DNA of 6,281 bases from Actinomycetes bacterium (GCA_021819025.1 JAKASN010000123.1:1-6281), one strand, 5' to 3'; shown: positions 1 to 6,007, counted from the stretch's first letter. Notes: generated from the sequence alone by a model not told the origin. Made by a program: numbers and translations.

Positions 1-2
1 TT

Positions 3-29
3 CGCGAGGAGCAGAAGAGATTTCGCTGA
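3..29 (+). CDS. Possible 3' end of an upstream gene (partial)
   Basis: The frame starting at base 3 reads REEQKRFR and stops at TGA 27-29, just before the ispG ribosome binding site. A charged tail like this is plausible for an upstream gene in an operon with ispG. A second frame stays open to a TAG at 56-58, which overlaps the ispG GTG and would give a coupled stop-start. Only one can be the true end, and too few codons are visible to choose or to name the gene. In many actinobacteria an M50 site-2 protease gene precedes ispG, but nothing here proves that. Confidence 0.25.
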   Translation, partial: REEQKRFR

Positions 30-42
30 ACTCCCACGAGAG

Positions 43-48
43 AAGGAG
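43..48 (+). promoter_or_regulatory. Shine-Dalgarno site of ispG
   Basis: AAGGAG lies 9 bases before the GTG at 58. It decides the start: the next in-frame candidate, the ATG at 94, has no purine-rich stretch upstream. Confidence 0.85.
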
Positions 49-57
49 ATATTCCTA

Positions 58-1290
58 GTGGCAAGAAGTAACACTTTTATCCAGCCGCGCCGCATGGCTC
101 GCCAGATCCATGTCGGCAAAGTCGCCGTGGGTGGGGGAGCGCCGGTGACGGTGCAGTCCATGACCACCACCAAGACCGCTAACGTCGATGCCACCTTGGC
201 TCAGATCTATGCTTTGGCGGGCGCGGGTTGTGACATCGTAAGATGCACCTGCAACGAGATCGAAGCCGCCGAAGGGCTCGCCCAGATGGTGCCGCGCTCC
301 CCGCTCCCGATCATTGCCGACATCCACTTTCACGTCGAGATGGCGCTCGCCGCTCTAGAAGCTGGCGTGGCCGGGCTGCGGCTCAATCCTGGAAACTTGC
401 GTAAACCCGAAGAGATCAAGCTCGTGGCGCGAGAGGCCAAGGATCGCTCGGTGCCGATCCGCATTGGGGTAAATGCCGGTTCGTTGCATCCCGACCTCTA
501 CAAGAAGTACGGCGGGGCCACGCCGGAAGCCCTGGTGGAGTCAGCGCTCAACGAACTCGCCTACTTTCGCGAGGTCGACTTCGAAGACGTGAAGATCTCG
601 GTAAAGGCTTCCAACGTCCCTCTCATGGTGGAGGCCTACCGGATGCTCGCTGAGACCGTCGACTTTCCGCTTCACCTCGGGGTGACTGAAGCCGGCCCGC
701 CGCCCGCGGGCCTCATCAAAGCCACCGCGGGAATCGCCACCCTTTTGGCTGAAGGTATCGGCGACACCATTCGCTACTCGCTTACCGCTGATCCCGTCGA
801 AGAGGTCAAGGCGGGCCGCACCCTCTTGGAGGCGCTTGGTTTGCGCGAGCGCCGCGGCCTTGACCTTATCGCTTGTCCGAGCTGTGGACGTGCCGAGATC
901 GATGTCATCAAAGTGGCCAAGGAGGTTCAGGAGGCTCTCGAGAAGCTCTCCTTGCCGATCCAAGTGGCGGTGATGGGCTGCGTGGTGAACGGACCCGGCG
1001 AGGCGCGCGAGGCGGATCTCGGCATCGCGGCTGGAAAACACAAAGGGCACCTCTTCATCAAAGGAAAGATCGTGAGGGTGGTTCCCGAAGCCGAGATGGT
1101 GGGCGAACTCGTCGCCGAGGCAGAACGCCTCGTCAAAGAGGGGACCGAGGCGCGCCTCGCCGCGGCGGATCCCAACGCCGCTAAAGAGGCCGAAGCCGAC
1201 CGCGCTGAGCTCTTCAACCTCCGCGGCAGCGACGCCAACTCCTCCCAAGTGCGCATCGACGCGATCCGCCACAAACACAGCGATTCCTAG
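58..1290 (+). CDS. ispG: 4-hydroxy-3-methylbut-2-enyl diphosphate synthase
   Basis: Cytosolic [4Fe-4S] enzyme of the MEP isoprenoid pathway. It reductively converts 2-C-methyl-erythritol 2,4-cyclodiphosphate to HMBPP, with electrons from ferredoxin or flavodoxin. Of the 410 residues, about 12-260 form the TIM-barrel substrate domain (opening QIHVG, then VQSMTTTKT near 32-40, IADIHFH near 86-92, LRLNPGN near 107-113). About 265-360 form the cluster domain. The expected cluster ligands are present: C273 and C276 in CPSCGR, C308 in MGCVVNGPGE, and E315. Their spacing matches E. coli IspG (C270, C273, C305, E312). The GTG start is chosen for its strong ribosome binding site. A tail of about 45 residues after the core (from roughly 363, rich in Ala and Glu, then a polar end) makes it longer than the E. 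coli enzyme; its role is unknown. The upstream gene is probably co-transcribed. Confidence 0.97.
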   Translation: MARSNTFIQPRRMARQIHVGKVAVGGGAPVTVQSMTTTKTANVDATLAQIYALAGAGCDIVRCTCNEIEAAEGLAQMVPRSPLPIIADIHFHVEMALAALEAGVAGLRLNPGNLRKPEEIKLVAREAKDRSVPIRIGVNAGSLHPDLYKKYGGATPEALVESALNELAYFREVDFEDVKISVKASNVPLMVEAYRMLAETVDFPLHLGVTEAGPPPAGLIKATAGIATLLAEGIGDTIRYSLTADPVEEVKAGRTLLEALGLRERRGLDLIACPSCGRAEIDVIKVAKEVQEALEKLSLPIQVAVMGCVVNGPGEAREADLGIAAGKHKGHLFIKGKIVRVVPEAEMVGELVAEAERLVKEGTEARLAAADPNAAKEAEADRAELFNLRGSDANSSQVRIDAIRHKHSDS

Positions 1291-1294
1291 CCAA

Positions 1295-1319
1295 GTGGGC
1301 CTTTCACGCAAAGTCCCAC
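1295..1319 (+). repeat. Stem-loop just after ispG
   Basis: Bases 1295-1304 (GTGGGCCTTT) pair with 1310-1319 (AAAGTCCCAC): five pairs, one C/T mismatch, four pairs, around the loop CACGC. It starts 5 bases after the ispG stop, where a transcription terminator or mRNA 3' stabiliser would sit. No run of T follows, so it is not a classical intrinsic terminator. Confidence 0.5.
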
Positions 1320-1334
1320 GCGCTCAAAGTCCCA
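1309..1334 (+). repeat. Direct repeat CAAAGTCCCA, two copies
   Basis: The 10-base word CAAAGTCCCA occurs at 1309-1318 and 1325-1334, starting 16 bases apart. The first copy forms the right arm of the stem-loop at 1295-1319. The second overlaps the left arm of the dyad at 1330-1375. Both copies can pair with the same upstream arm, so alternative folds are possible. Confidence 0.6.
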
Positions 1335-1375
1335 GGGCACATCCCCAACTCAATCTTGCTTGTAAGACCCTGGGA
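1330..1375 (+). repeat. Inverted repeat TCCCAGGG / CCCTGGGA
   Basis: A perfect 8-base inverted repeat (1330-1337 and 1368-1375) encloses 30 bases. Inside the loop is a small TCTT/AAGA hairpin (1354-1367). In RNA this would be a long stem-loop. Its left arm overlaps the second CAAAGTCCCA copy, so it competes with pairing to the upstream stem. Confidence 0.5.
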
Positions 1376-1469
1376 GTTATCGGCGTTGGCGCCGTGCCTT
1401 TGGCTGGCGAGAAGCCGTTGCCGGGGGCTTTAGCGGCCACGATAGGCACCGGTAAAGAGCTATAGAGAG

Positions 1470-1502
1470 AGCCAGGGCGGGACCTTTTCGGTCTCCTTGG
1501 CT
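1470..1502 (+). repeat. Interrupted stem-loop AGCCAGGG / CCTTGGCT
   Basis: Bases 1470-1477 pair with 1495-1502 (eight pairs, one G-T). After an asymmetric internal loop (CGG against T), GACC 1481-1484 pairs with GGTC 1490-1493 around TTTTC. This is the longest local hairpin in the interval. No T-run follows it, so an RNA structural element is more likely than a simple terminator. Confidence 0.45.
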
Positions 1503-1713
1503 TGACGGTCTCTGCGAGGAGGCGATGTTTCTTCTTCAAGACACCTCCGGCGTGCCTCTCGATGCTCATTCGCCAGGAGGCACCACATCGAAGTGCGAAG
1601 GTGTTTTTACGAGGCGCGGGTGTGTTTGCTTGCTGGGCGAAGATATGCAAAGATCTCATTGCTCTTGGATCGTTGCTCCTACGAGGGGACTCCGGTCTTC
1701 ACCTTGGCACCAT

Positions 1714-1718
1714 GGAGG
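1714..1718 (+). promoter_or_regulatory. Shine-Dalgarno site that selects the TTG start
   Basis: GGAGG lies 5 bases before TTG 1724. The ATG at 1712 is in the same frame but overlaps this GGAGG and has no site of its own upstream. Starting at TTG gives MTLFEHLFSPLRIG, the usual N-terminus of this enzyme family. Confidence 0.7.
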
Positions 1719-1723
1719 CGACG

Positions 1724-3688
1724 TTGACGCTATTTGAGCACCTCTTTAGCCCTTTGCGCATCGGTCCGATAGAGATCAAGAACCGGATCTTTTCTTCGGG
1801 TCACGACACCGTGATGGTCGCCGCTGGGCGCATTACCGATCAGCTCGTGGCTTATCACGCCGCTCGCGCCGCCGGCGGGGTGGGCTTGATCATCATCCAG
1901 GTGGCGGGAGTTCACGGCTCCGCGCAATACACCAACCACGTGCTCATGGCGGATCACGACGATTGCATCCCTGGGTACCAGCGCGTCGCCGAAGTCGCCA
2001 GTGCCCATGGCACCAAGGTCTTTGGTCAGCTCTTTCATCCCGGGCGCGAGGTTATGGAGTCTCTCGATGGCTCCGCGCCGGTGGCGCTGGCGCCCTCGGC
2101 GATACCCAACGAGCGTTTCCACGTCATGCCGATGGCGCTGGGCACTGCGATGATCGCTGAGTTGATTGCTGGATACGCCAGCGCGGCGGGGCGCTTAAAG
2201 AGAGGCGGCCTCGATGGGGTCGAAGTGGTGGCGAGCCACGGCTATCTTCCTTCGCAATTCCTCAACCCTCATGTCAATCGACGCAGCGACCACTACGGAG
2301 GAAGCTTCGAGAACCGGCTGCGCTTTTTGCGCGAAGTGCTCGCCGCGATACGCGAGGAGGTGGGCGGCTCCATGGCGGTGGGGCTGAGAATTTCAGCAGA
2401 TGAGATGGATCCCGCGGGCCTGACCCAAGAGGAGTCCACCCGCGCTGCGATTGCGCTTGATGAAGAGGGACTGGTGGATTTTTTCAATGTCACCCTGGGG
2501 ACCTCGGCGAGTCTGGCGGGATCTGATCACATCGCCCCGCCGATGGACTACCAAGTGGGATATACCGCGCCCTTTGCGGCCAAGTTCAAGGCCCAGGTCA
2601 GCGTCCCGGTGCTTGTCGCAGGTAGGATCAATCAACCTCAGGATGCCGAGCGCATTTTGGCGGCAGGTTTGGCTGATGCATGCGCGATGACCCGGTCGCT
2701 GATATGCGACCCGGAGATGCCAGCAAAGGCCATTCGTGGTGACCTCGAGGGGATCCGTGCCTGTATCGCGTGCAATCAAGCCTGCATCGGGCACTTCCAT
2801 GGGGGCTACGCGATCTCTTGCATCCAGCATCCCGAGACTGGCAGGGAGCTTGCTTACGCAACACTCTCCCGATCCGCATCGCCCAAGCGGGTAATGGTGA
2901 TTGGGGGCGGCCCAGGGGGTCTGAAGGCGGCGGCGATCGCAGCTGCTCGGGGCCATGAAGTGACTCTTTATGAGCAACGGAGTCGGCTCGGGGGCCAGAT
3001 TCTGCTTGCCGAGCGGCTCCCGGATCGCGCGGAGTTTGGTGGAGCCTCCCAAAATCTCATCACCGAGGCACTTCGAGCCGGGGTGAGGGTGGTCACAAAT
3101 CATCGCATAGAACTCGACGAAGTGCTCGCGATCGCTCCCGAGGCGGTGATCGTCGCCACCGGCTCGATACCACGGCGTCCAGACCTTGAGATCCTCGGGA
3201 ACCCCAACATTGTCGACGCCACCGAGATCGTCGCGGGCGCACATACCATCGCGAGTGGGGGACGGGTGGTGATCGCGGACTGGCGAGGCGACTGGGTCGG
3301 TGCAGGCGTGGCGAGAATCATTCGCGCGGCTGGCCGAGAGGTGATACTTGCGGTCAATGGTTATGGAGCAGGGCAAGCGATGCAGCAGTACGTCCGTGAT
3401 AGCACCCTCAAGGCCTTGGCGCTCGAGCAGATTGCGGTGGTCCCCTTGCTGAGGTTGGTAGGCGCAGATGACGACAGCGTCTATTTCCAGCACCTCCTCA
3501 CCCAAGAGGCGGTGATCTTCGAGGGGGTCGCCCAGTTGGTCCTCGCCCAAGGAAATCGCGCCCAAGATGCCCTCCTTGGGGACCTCGAGGCAAGCGGATT
3601 GAACGTTTTCGGGGTAGGCGATTGCCTCTCTCCGCGCACCGTCGAAGAAGCGGTGCTCGAGGGTCTCAAGGTGGGTGCGCAGATTTAG
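1724..3688 (+). CDS. FMN/[4Fe-4S]/FAD oxidoreductase, OYE-FadH-TMADH type
   Basis: A 654-residue multidomain flavoenzyme of the NADH:flavin oxidoreductase class. Residues 1-345 form the FMN-binding TIM barrel (FSPLRIG at 8-14, SHGYLPSQFLNP with H172/Y174, then the RRSDHYGGSFENR signature near 186-198). The [4Fe-4S] ligands are C347, C350, C354 and C366 (C-x2-C-x3-C-x11-C, the FadH spacing). Residues 388-654 form an FAD/NAD(P) reductase part with GGGPGG at 394-399, E417 ending the first Rossmann strand, ATG at 478-480, and VFGVGDC near 628-634. H172 and Y174 match trimethylamine dehydrogenase, but D28 replaces the cysteine that binds FMN covalently there, so FMN is probably non-covalent. The catalytic histidine of FadH (H252 in E. 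coli) has no obvious equivalent, which argues against a true dienoyl-CoA reductase. Mycofactocin-associated OYE proteins are also similar. The substrate is unknown. No partner gene is adjacent in an operon. Confidence 0.9.
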   Translation: MTLFEHLFSPLRIGPIEIKNRIFSSGHDTVMVAAGRITDQLVAYHAARAAGGVGLIIIQVAGVHGSAQYTNHVLMADHDDCIPGYQRVAEVASAHGTKVFGQLFHPGREVMESLDGSAPVALAPSAIPNERFHVMPMALGTAMIAELIAGYASAAGRLKRGGLDGVEVVASHGYLPSQFLNPHVNRRSDHYGGSFENRLRFLREVLAAIREEVGGSMAVGLRISADEMDPAGLTQEESTRAAIALDEEGLVDFFNVTLGTSASLAGSDHIAPPMDYQVGYTAPFAAKFKAQVSVPVLVAGRINQPQDAERILAAGLADACAMTRSLICDPEMPAKAIRGDLEGIRACIACNQACIGHFHGGYAISCIQHPETGRELAYATLSRSASPKRVMVIGGGPGGLKAAAIAAARGHEVTLYEQRSRLGGQILLAERLPDRAEFGGASQNLITEALRAGVRVVTNHRIELDEVLAIAPEAVIVATGSIPRRPDLEILGNPNIVDATEIVAGAHTIASGGRVVIADWRGDWVGAGVARIIRAAGREVILAVNGYGAGQAMQQYVRDSTLKALALEQIAVVPLLRLVGADDDSVYFQHLLTQEAVIFEGVAQLVLAQGNRAQDALLGDLEASGLNVFGVGDCLSPRTVEEAVLEGLKVGAQI

Positions 3689-3917
3689 CCCCCTGCCCGG
3701 ATTTTGGCCCAACGCGCTGGCATATGGCTCCCGCATTTGCCAAGCGGAGTCACCAGATTCGAGGCACCGCTGTGCTGTCGTGCTCCTGGGGAATCGGCAA
3801 TTCGAACCATGCGTTGCTTGGCGCGAGCTGGCACCGAAATGAAATCTCACGTTTTGCCTCAGGGCAGCGGGTATCTCGTGGCCTGGCCTGCTGGCAAAAA
3901 ATGCGGCGGTCTGATAC

Positions 3918-3933
3918 TTCGGCGTCCCCCGAA
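3918..3933 (+). promoter_or_regulatory. Candidate operator TTCGG-N6-CCGAA of the ArsR-type gene
   Basis: A perfect dyad, TTCGG (3918-3922) and CCGAA (3929-3933), with 6 bases between; the outer C/G pair extends it by one. It ends 25 bases before GTG 3959 and covers the region where a -35 box would lie. The same dyad, with the same arm spacing and the same distance to the start codon, stands before the gene at 4743-5522. The six spacer bases differ between copies while the arms are identical, as expected for a protein-binding site. Autoregulation by the downstream ArsR-type protein is an inference. Confidence 0.65.
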
Positions 3934-3945
3934 GCGTTGGAGCTC

Positions 3946-3951
3946 TAGCCT
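3946..3951 (+). promoter_or_regulatory. Probable -10 box TAGCCT of a leaderless promoter
   Basis: TAGCCT fits the actinobacterial -10 pattern TANNNT and ends 7 bases before GTG 3959, so transcription would start at or next to the start codon. It sits in the word GCTCTAG shared with the opposing promoter at 5530-5563. No Shine-Dalgarno site is found at a usable distance from the GTG, which fits a leaderless mRNA. Confidence 0.55.
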
Positions 3952-3958
3952 TGGTTCG

Positions 3959-4693
3959 GTGCCCACGGATCCGGATATTTCCACTGTTGCTGCCCTAATG
4001 GGAGAACCCGCGCGAGCGGCGGTGCTGGTGGCATTGCTCGATGGAAGAGCGCTCGCGGCGAGCACTCTGGCGGCCGAGGCCACGGTAGCACCATCTACCA
4101 TCTCTGGACACCTCTCCCGCCTCGTTGACGGAGGGCTCATCAAAGTTGAAGCATCGGGCCGCTACCGCTACTTTCGCCTCGCTTCTCCGGCGGTCGCCGA
4201 AGCCGTGGAAGCCCTCGCACGTCTCGCACCTTCCGAGCCGATCCGGTCCCTGCGCCAGAGTATGCACCGCGATGCGATCCGCCGAGCACGCTCTTGCTAT
4301 GATCACCTGGCCGGAAGGCTCGGAGTGGCCTTGGCCGATTCCCTGGTGACAAGCGGTGCCGTTGTTGTTGATAGAGATCCCAACCAAGGGCCTGATCCTG
4401 TGGTGGGCGCAGGTCGATCGCTGCGCTATTGTCTCACCTCCGAGGGCCGGGCGCGCCTCGCGGACCTTGGAGTGCTATTGACGCCGTCGCGGCAGCGCCC
4501 CATTGCACGGTACTGCCTCGACTGGAGTGAGCAGCGCCCCCATCTCGGCGGCCAGCTTGGCGCAGCCATCTTTGACTGTTTGGTTGATAAAGGTTGGCTC
4601 GAGCGCGCTGAGCGACGCGTTGTCCGCATTACGCCATCGGGCCGAGCAGGACTGCTGCAAGATTTTGACATCGACGTGACGGCACTCGGCTAG
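3959..4693 (+). CDS. ArsR-type winged-helix regulator with C-terminal domain
   Basis: A 244-residue DNA-binding protein. Residues 8-75 form an ArsR-like winged helix (ALMGEPARAAVLVALLDG as the first helices, helix-turn-helix around 34-55 with PSTISGHLSRL, wing GRYRYFRL near 67-74). The metal-binding ELCVCDL box of ArsR/SmtB sensors is absent. About 105-244 form a second conserved part with RSCYDHLAGRLG (C113, H116) and RYCLDWSEQRPHLGG (C186, D188, H195), followed by a second helix-wing-like stretch ending in TPSGRAGL. This two-part layout is known from larger ArsR-family proteins of unknown ligand. The conserved Cys and His could bind a ligand or sense thiol state (inference). The frame is open back to 3704, but the upstream translation has no family resemblance, and the promoter and operator spacing supports GTG 3959. 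It is probably autoregulated and converges with the gene at 4743-5522. Confidence 0.88.
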   Translation: MPTDPDISTVAALMGEPARAAVLVALLDGRALAASTLAAEATVAPSTISGHLSRLVDGGLIKVEASGRYRYFRLASPAVAEAVEALARLAPSEPIRSLRQSMHRDAIRRARSCYDHLAGRLGVALADSLVTSGAVVVDRDPNQGPDPVVGAGRSLRYCLTSEGRARLADLGVLLTPSRQRPIARYCLDWSEQRPHLGGQLGAAIFDCLVDKGWLERAERRVVRITPSGRAGLLQDFDIDVTALG

Positions 4694-4742
4694 CCCTTGG
4701 CTGCCTGGCAAGTTCCACTCGCCCAAGACGCGCACCGCAAGT

Positions 4743-5522
4743 TCAATAGCCGGCGAGAAGTCTTTGTAGTTGATGAAGTTTAGGGGCACCAGCTGCTGCT
4801 TGTAGGCGCCGGGGATCGTTTGGTCGGCGTCCCCACAACACAAGGAGGCGGGCAGCAGGGTCCCCGACGACGTCGGGCGAATATGGCTGATCGGCACGGG
4901 TAAGGCGAACGCCACCTTCGTCGCTAAGGGCGACGACATCGAGTGAACCCGGCGAAGCGATCACTGCGCGGAACCCAATGGGTACCGAAGCTACGCCGCG
5001 GGTGACAAGGGCCCGCCCGAGTACCTCGACGGCATGGTCGGTTAGTTCTGGCTGAGCGAGAAGTTTTTCACTTAATTCATCGTCGCCGACGAGGTCCCAG
5101 CGGTGGAGGGCGAACTCGCTGCGCAGGTGGGTGAGGAAGGTATTGACTACCATTCGGCGCCCCGTCCAAGCGACCACCGCGTCGGGTTCACTAACGAGCA
5201 CCGCGTCCAAAGCTCTCGCCGCTCGAGCAATTGATCTGGGAAGCTTCGCTCTCAGCTTGGCGTCGGCCAGGATGCGATACGGGGCCTCGCGCTCTTGGAA
5301 GCCGCGTGTTGCGGGGACTGGCCTGTGCTCGGCATAGGCCTCGAGGTTGTGCGCAAGTTCAATGCCGGCAGCTACAAGGTGAGCGGTTAGCTCGTGGGCC
5401 CTCCAGCCAGCGCAGGCGGTCAAAGCGTTGGAGGGAGTGTCGTCGATCGCCTCAGAAAAGGCGGTAGCTTCTCGGGCGAAGCCGTCGCTTGGGACTTTGG
5501 GTCGGTGCGATGCGCTCTTCAT
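4743..5522 (-). CDS. Mycothiol-dependent maleylpyruvate isomerase-like (DinB-type) protein
   Basis: A 259-residue soluble protein. Residues about 14-160 match the MDMPI N-terminal / DinB-like four-helix domain: ALTACAGWRAHELTAHLV near 33-50, then HLRSEFALHRWDL at 132-144. H48, E136 and H140 match the family's zinc ligands (His, then Glu-x3-His; H52, E144 and H148 in the Corynebacterium maleylpyruvate isomerase). Residues about 165-245 match the MDMPI C-terminal domain, ending in DPAARLLVLWGRRP near 221-234. Such proteins use mycothiol for cis-trans isomerisation or for thiol transfer to electrophiles; most have no assigned substrate, and this one cannot be called a true maleylpyruvate isomerase because no aromatic-degradation genes lie nearby. 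Read from ATG 5522, it converges with the ArsR-type gene, leaving 49 bases between the stops with no convincing terminator. It shares that gene's promoter layout. Confidence 0.85.
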   Translation of the reverse strand: MKSASHRPKVPSDGFAREATAFSEAIDDTPSNALTACAGWRAHELTAHLVAAGIELAHNLEAYAEHRPVPATRGFQEREAPYRILADAKLRAKLPRSIARAARALDAVLVSEPDAVVAWTGRRMVVNTFLTHLRSEFALHRWDLVGDDELSEKLLAQPELTDHAVEVLGRALVTRGVASVPIGFRAVIASPGSLDVVALSDEGGVRLTRADQPYSPDVVGDPAARLLVLWGRRPNDPRRLQAAAGAPKLHQLQRLLAGY

Positions 5523-5529
5523 GGGAGGG

Positions 5530-5535
5530 ATCCTA
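5530..5535 (-). promoter_or_regulatory. Probable -10 box TAGGAT of a leaderless promoter
   Basis: On the minus strand TAGGAT fits TANNNT and ends 7 bases before ATG 5522, the same distance as TAGCCT before the ArsR-type gene. It lies in the shared GCTCTAG word (5533-5539). The AGG in it is the only purine-rich stretch before the ATG, so it could also act as a weak ribosome binding site. Confidence 0.55.
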
Positions 5536-5547
5536 GAGCAGAGTTAT

Positions 5548-5563
5548 TTCGGGCTTTCCCGAA
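5548..5563 (-). promoter_or_regulatory. Second TTCGG-N6-CCGAA dyad, upstream of the isomerase-like gene
   Basis: TTCGG (5548-5552) and CCGAA (5559-5563) flank 6 bases; one further G/C pair extends the arms inward. The dyad starts 25 bases upstream of ATG 5522, exactly as the copy at 3918-3933 lies 25 bases before GTG 3959. It overlaps the expected -35 region, where a bound repressor would block RNA polymerase. Binding by the ArsR-type protein is inferred. Confidence 0.65.
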
Positions 5564-6007
5564 CCGTCGCCATGTCGAGACCCCCAGTCGCAAAGCATGG
5601 AGGAAACTTCCCCGAAGATTCCCAGGAGGTCGCCAGAAACCGCTATTCGCTCGGCTTGGGGAGAGCTAATCAGCCACCGCGGCGGGTACCGGCGCAGATA
5701 TGGCAAGGTCTCATCCCTGGGAGGCTCGCATTGATATCGATACGTGCCAGGTTTACCTGGGTACATCCAGCCGCCTTGTGCCTCGATGGATCAGGTCCAA
5801 CGAGATGACTTGCATTGGTTTGGTGCGCCCGGCTACGCCGTTCTTGGAGTCGCGGTTCATCGCCTCGCCCCGGGGGTGCTCGATCTGTGGGCCTGAACTG
5901 GGTCTCTTGGATAAGCAAGGATCACGCCAAGCGAAGGGATCTCCTGGTCTTGTGAGGCGAAAGTAGACGTCTCTAGGGCAACTTCGGCCTGGGCCGGCGT
6001 GTGCAAG
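5564..6007. other. 444-base interval without a recognised gene
   Basis: No reading frame here resembles a known protein. The longer frames on both strands are Arg/Pro/Ser-rich and lack ribosome binding sites. One short plus-strand frame, 5786-5896 (36 codons, MDQVQRDDLHWFGAPGYAVL and on to a TGA), has a more protein-like composition but no recognisable relative and no start signal; it could be a relic. The palindrome at 5747-5760 is listed separately. The rest shows nothing distinctive. Confidence 0.5.
5747..5760. repeat. Palindrome CCAGGT-TT-ACCTGG
   Basis: Perfect 6-base arms around TT, with the 8-base palindrome TATCGATA just to its left (5735-5742). It could be an operator for a gene further right, but no promoter or gene is tied to it. 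Confidence 0.35.

Larger units (their letters stand above)
1291..1723. other. 433-base interval without a convincing gene, rich in inverted repeats
   Basis: Between the ispG stop and the oxidoreductase start I find no coding region I trust. The frames that cross it give low-complexity, Arg/Ser/Cys-rich translations. The first half (1295-1502) is packed with possible stem-loops. Three have their own entries. Two shorter ones are CGGCG-TTGG-CGCCG at 1381-1394 and AAGCC/GGCTT at 1412-1430. The second half (1503-1723) has no clear secondary structure and no promoter I can defend. A 70-codon frame at 1525-1737 starts just behind AGGAGG and ends 14 bases inside the next gene, but only 2 bases separate that AGGAGG from the ATG, so it is a weak candidate for a leader ORF. 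The interval may be a long 5' leader of the oxidoreductase, a 3' region of ispG, or both. Confidence 0.6.

Noticed and set aside
1502..1723. N-terminal extension of the oxidoreductase back to TTG 1502
   Set aside because: The extra 74 residues are unlike any OYE-type enzyme, and GGAGG sits correctly before TTG 1724.
3794..3815. TTCGAACC reminiscent of a tRNA T-loop
   Set aside because: The 5-base T-stem does not pair and no acceptor, D or anticodon arms can be built around it.
2393..3850. Minus-strand frame of 485 codons opposite the oxidoreductase
   Set aside because: It lies antisense to a clear enzyme with all family motifs, has an Arg/His/Pro-rich composition and no family resemblance; it is a by-product of high-G+C codon bias.
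3704..3958. N-terminal extension of the ArsR-type protein back to TTG 3704
   Set aside because: The extra 85 residues are low-quality translation with many Cys, Arg and Trp, and the operator and -10 box would then lie inside the gene. The matching spacing at the other promoter supports GTG 3959.
4475..4939. Minus-strand frame of 154 codons across the convergent 3' ends
   Set aside because: It overlaps the ArsR-type gene and the end of the isomerase-like gene in a third frame. The isomerase-like frame keeps the domain motif LLVLWGRRP through this stretch, so there is no frameshift.
5983..5998. TTCGG-N6-CCGGC as a degenerate operator before the right-edge frame
   Set aside because: Only three of five bases match in the right arm, and the distance to ATG 6008 is 9 bases rather than 25.
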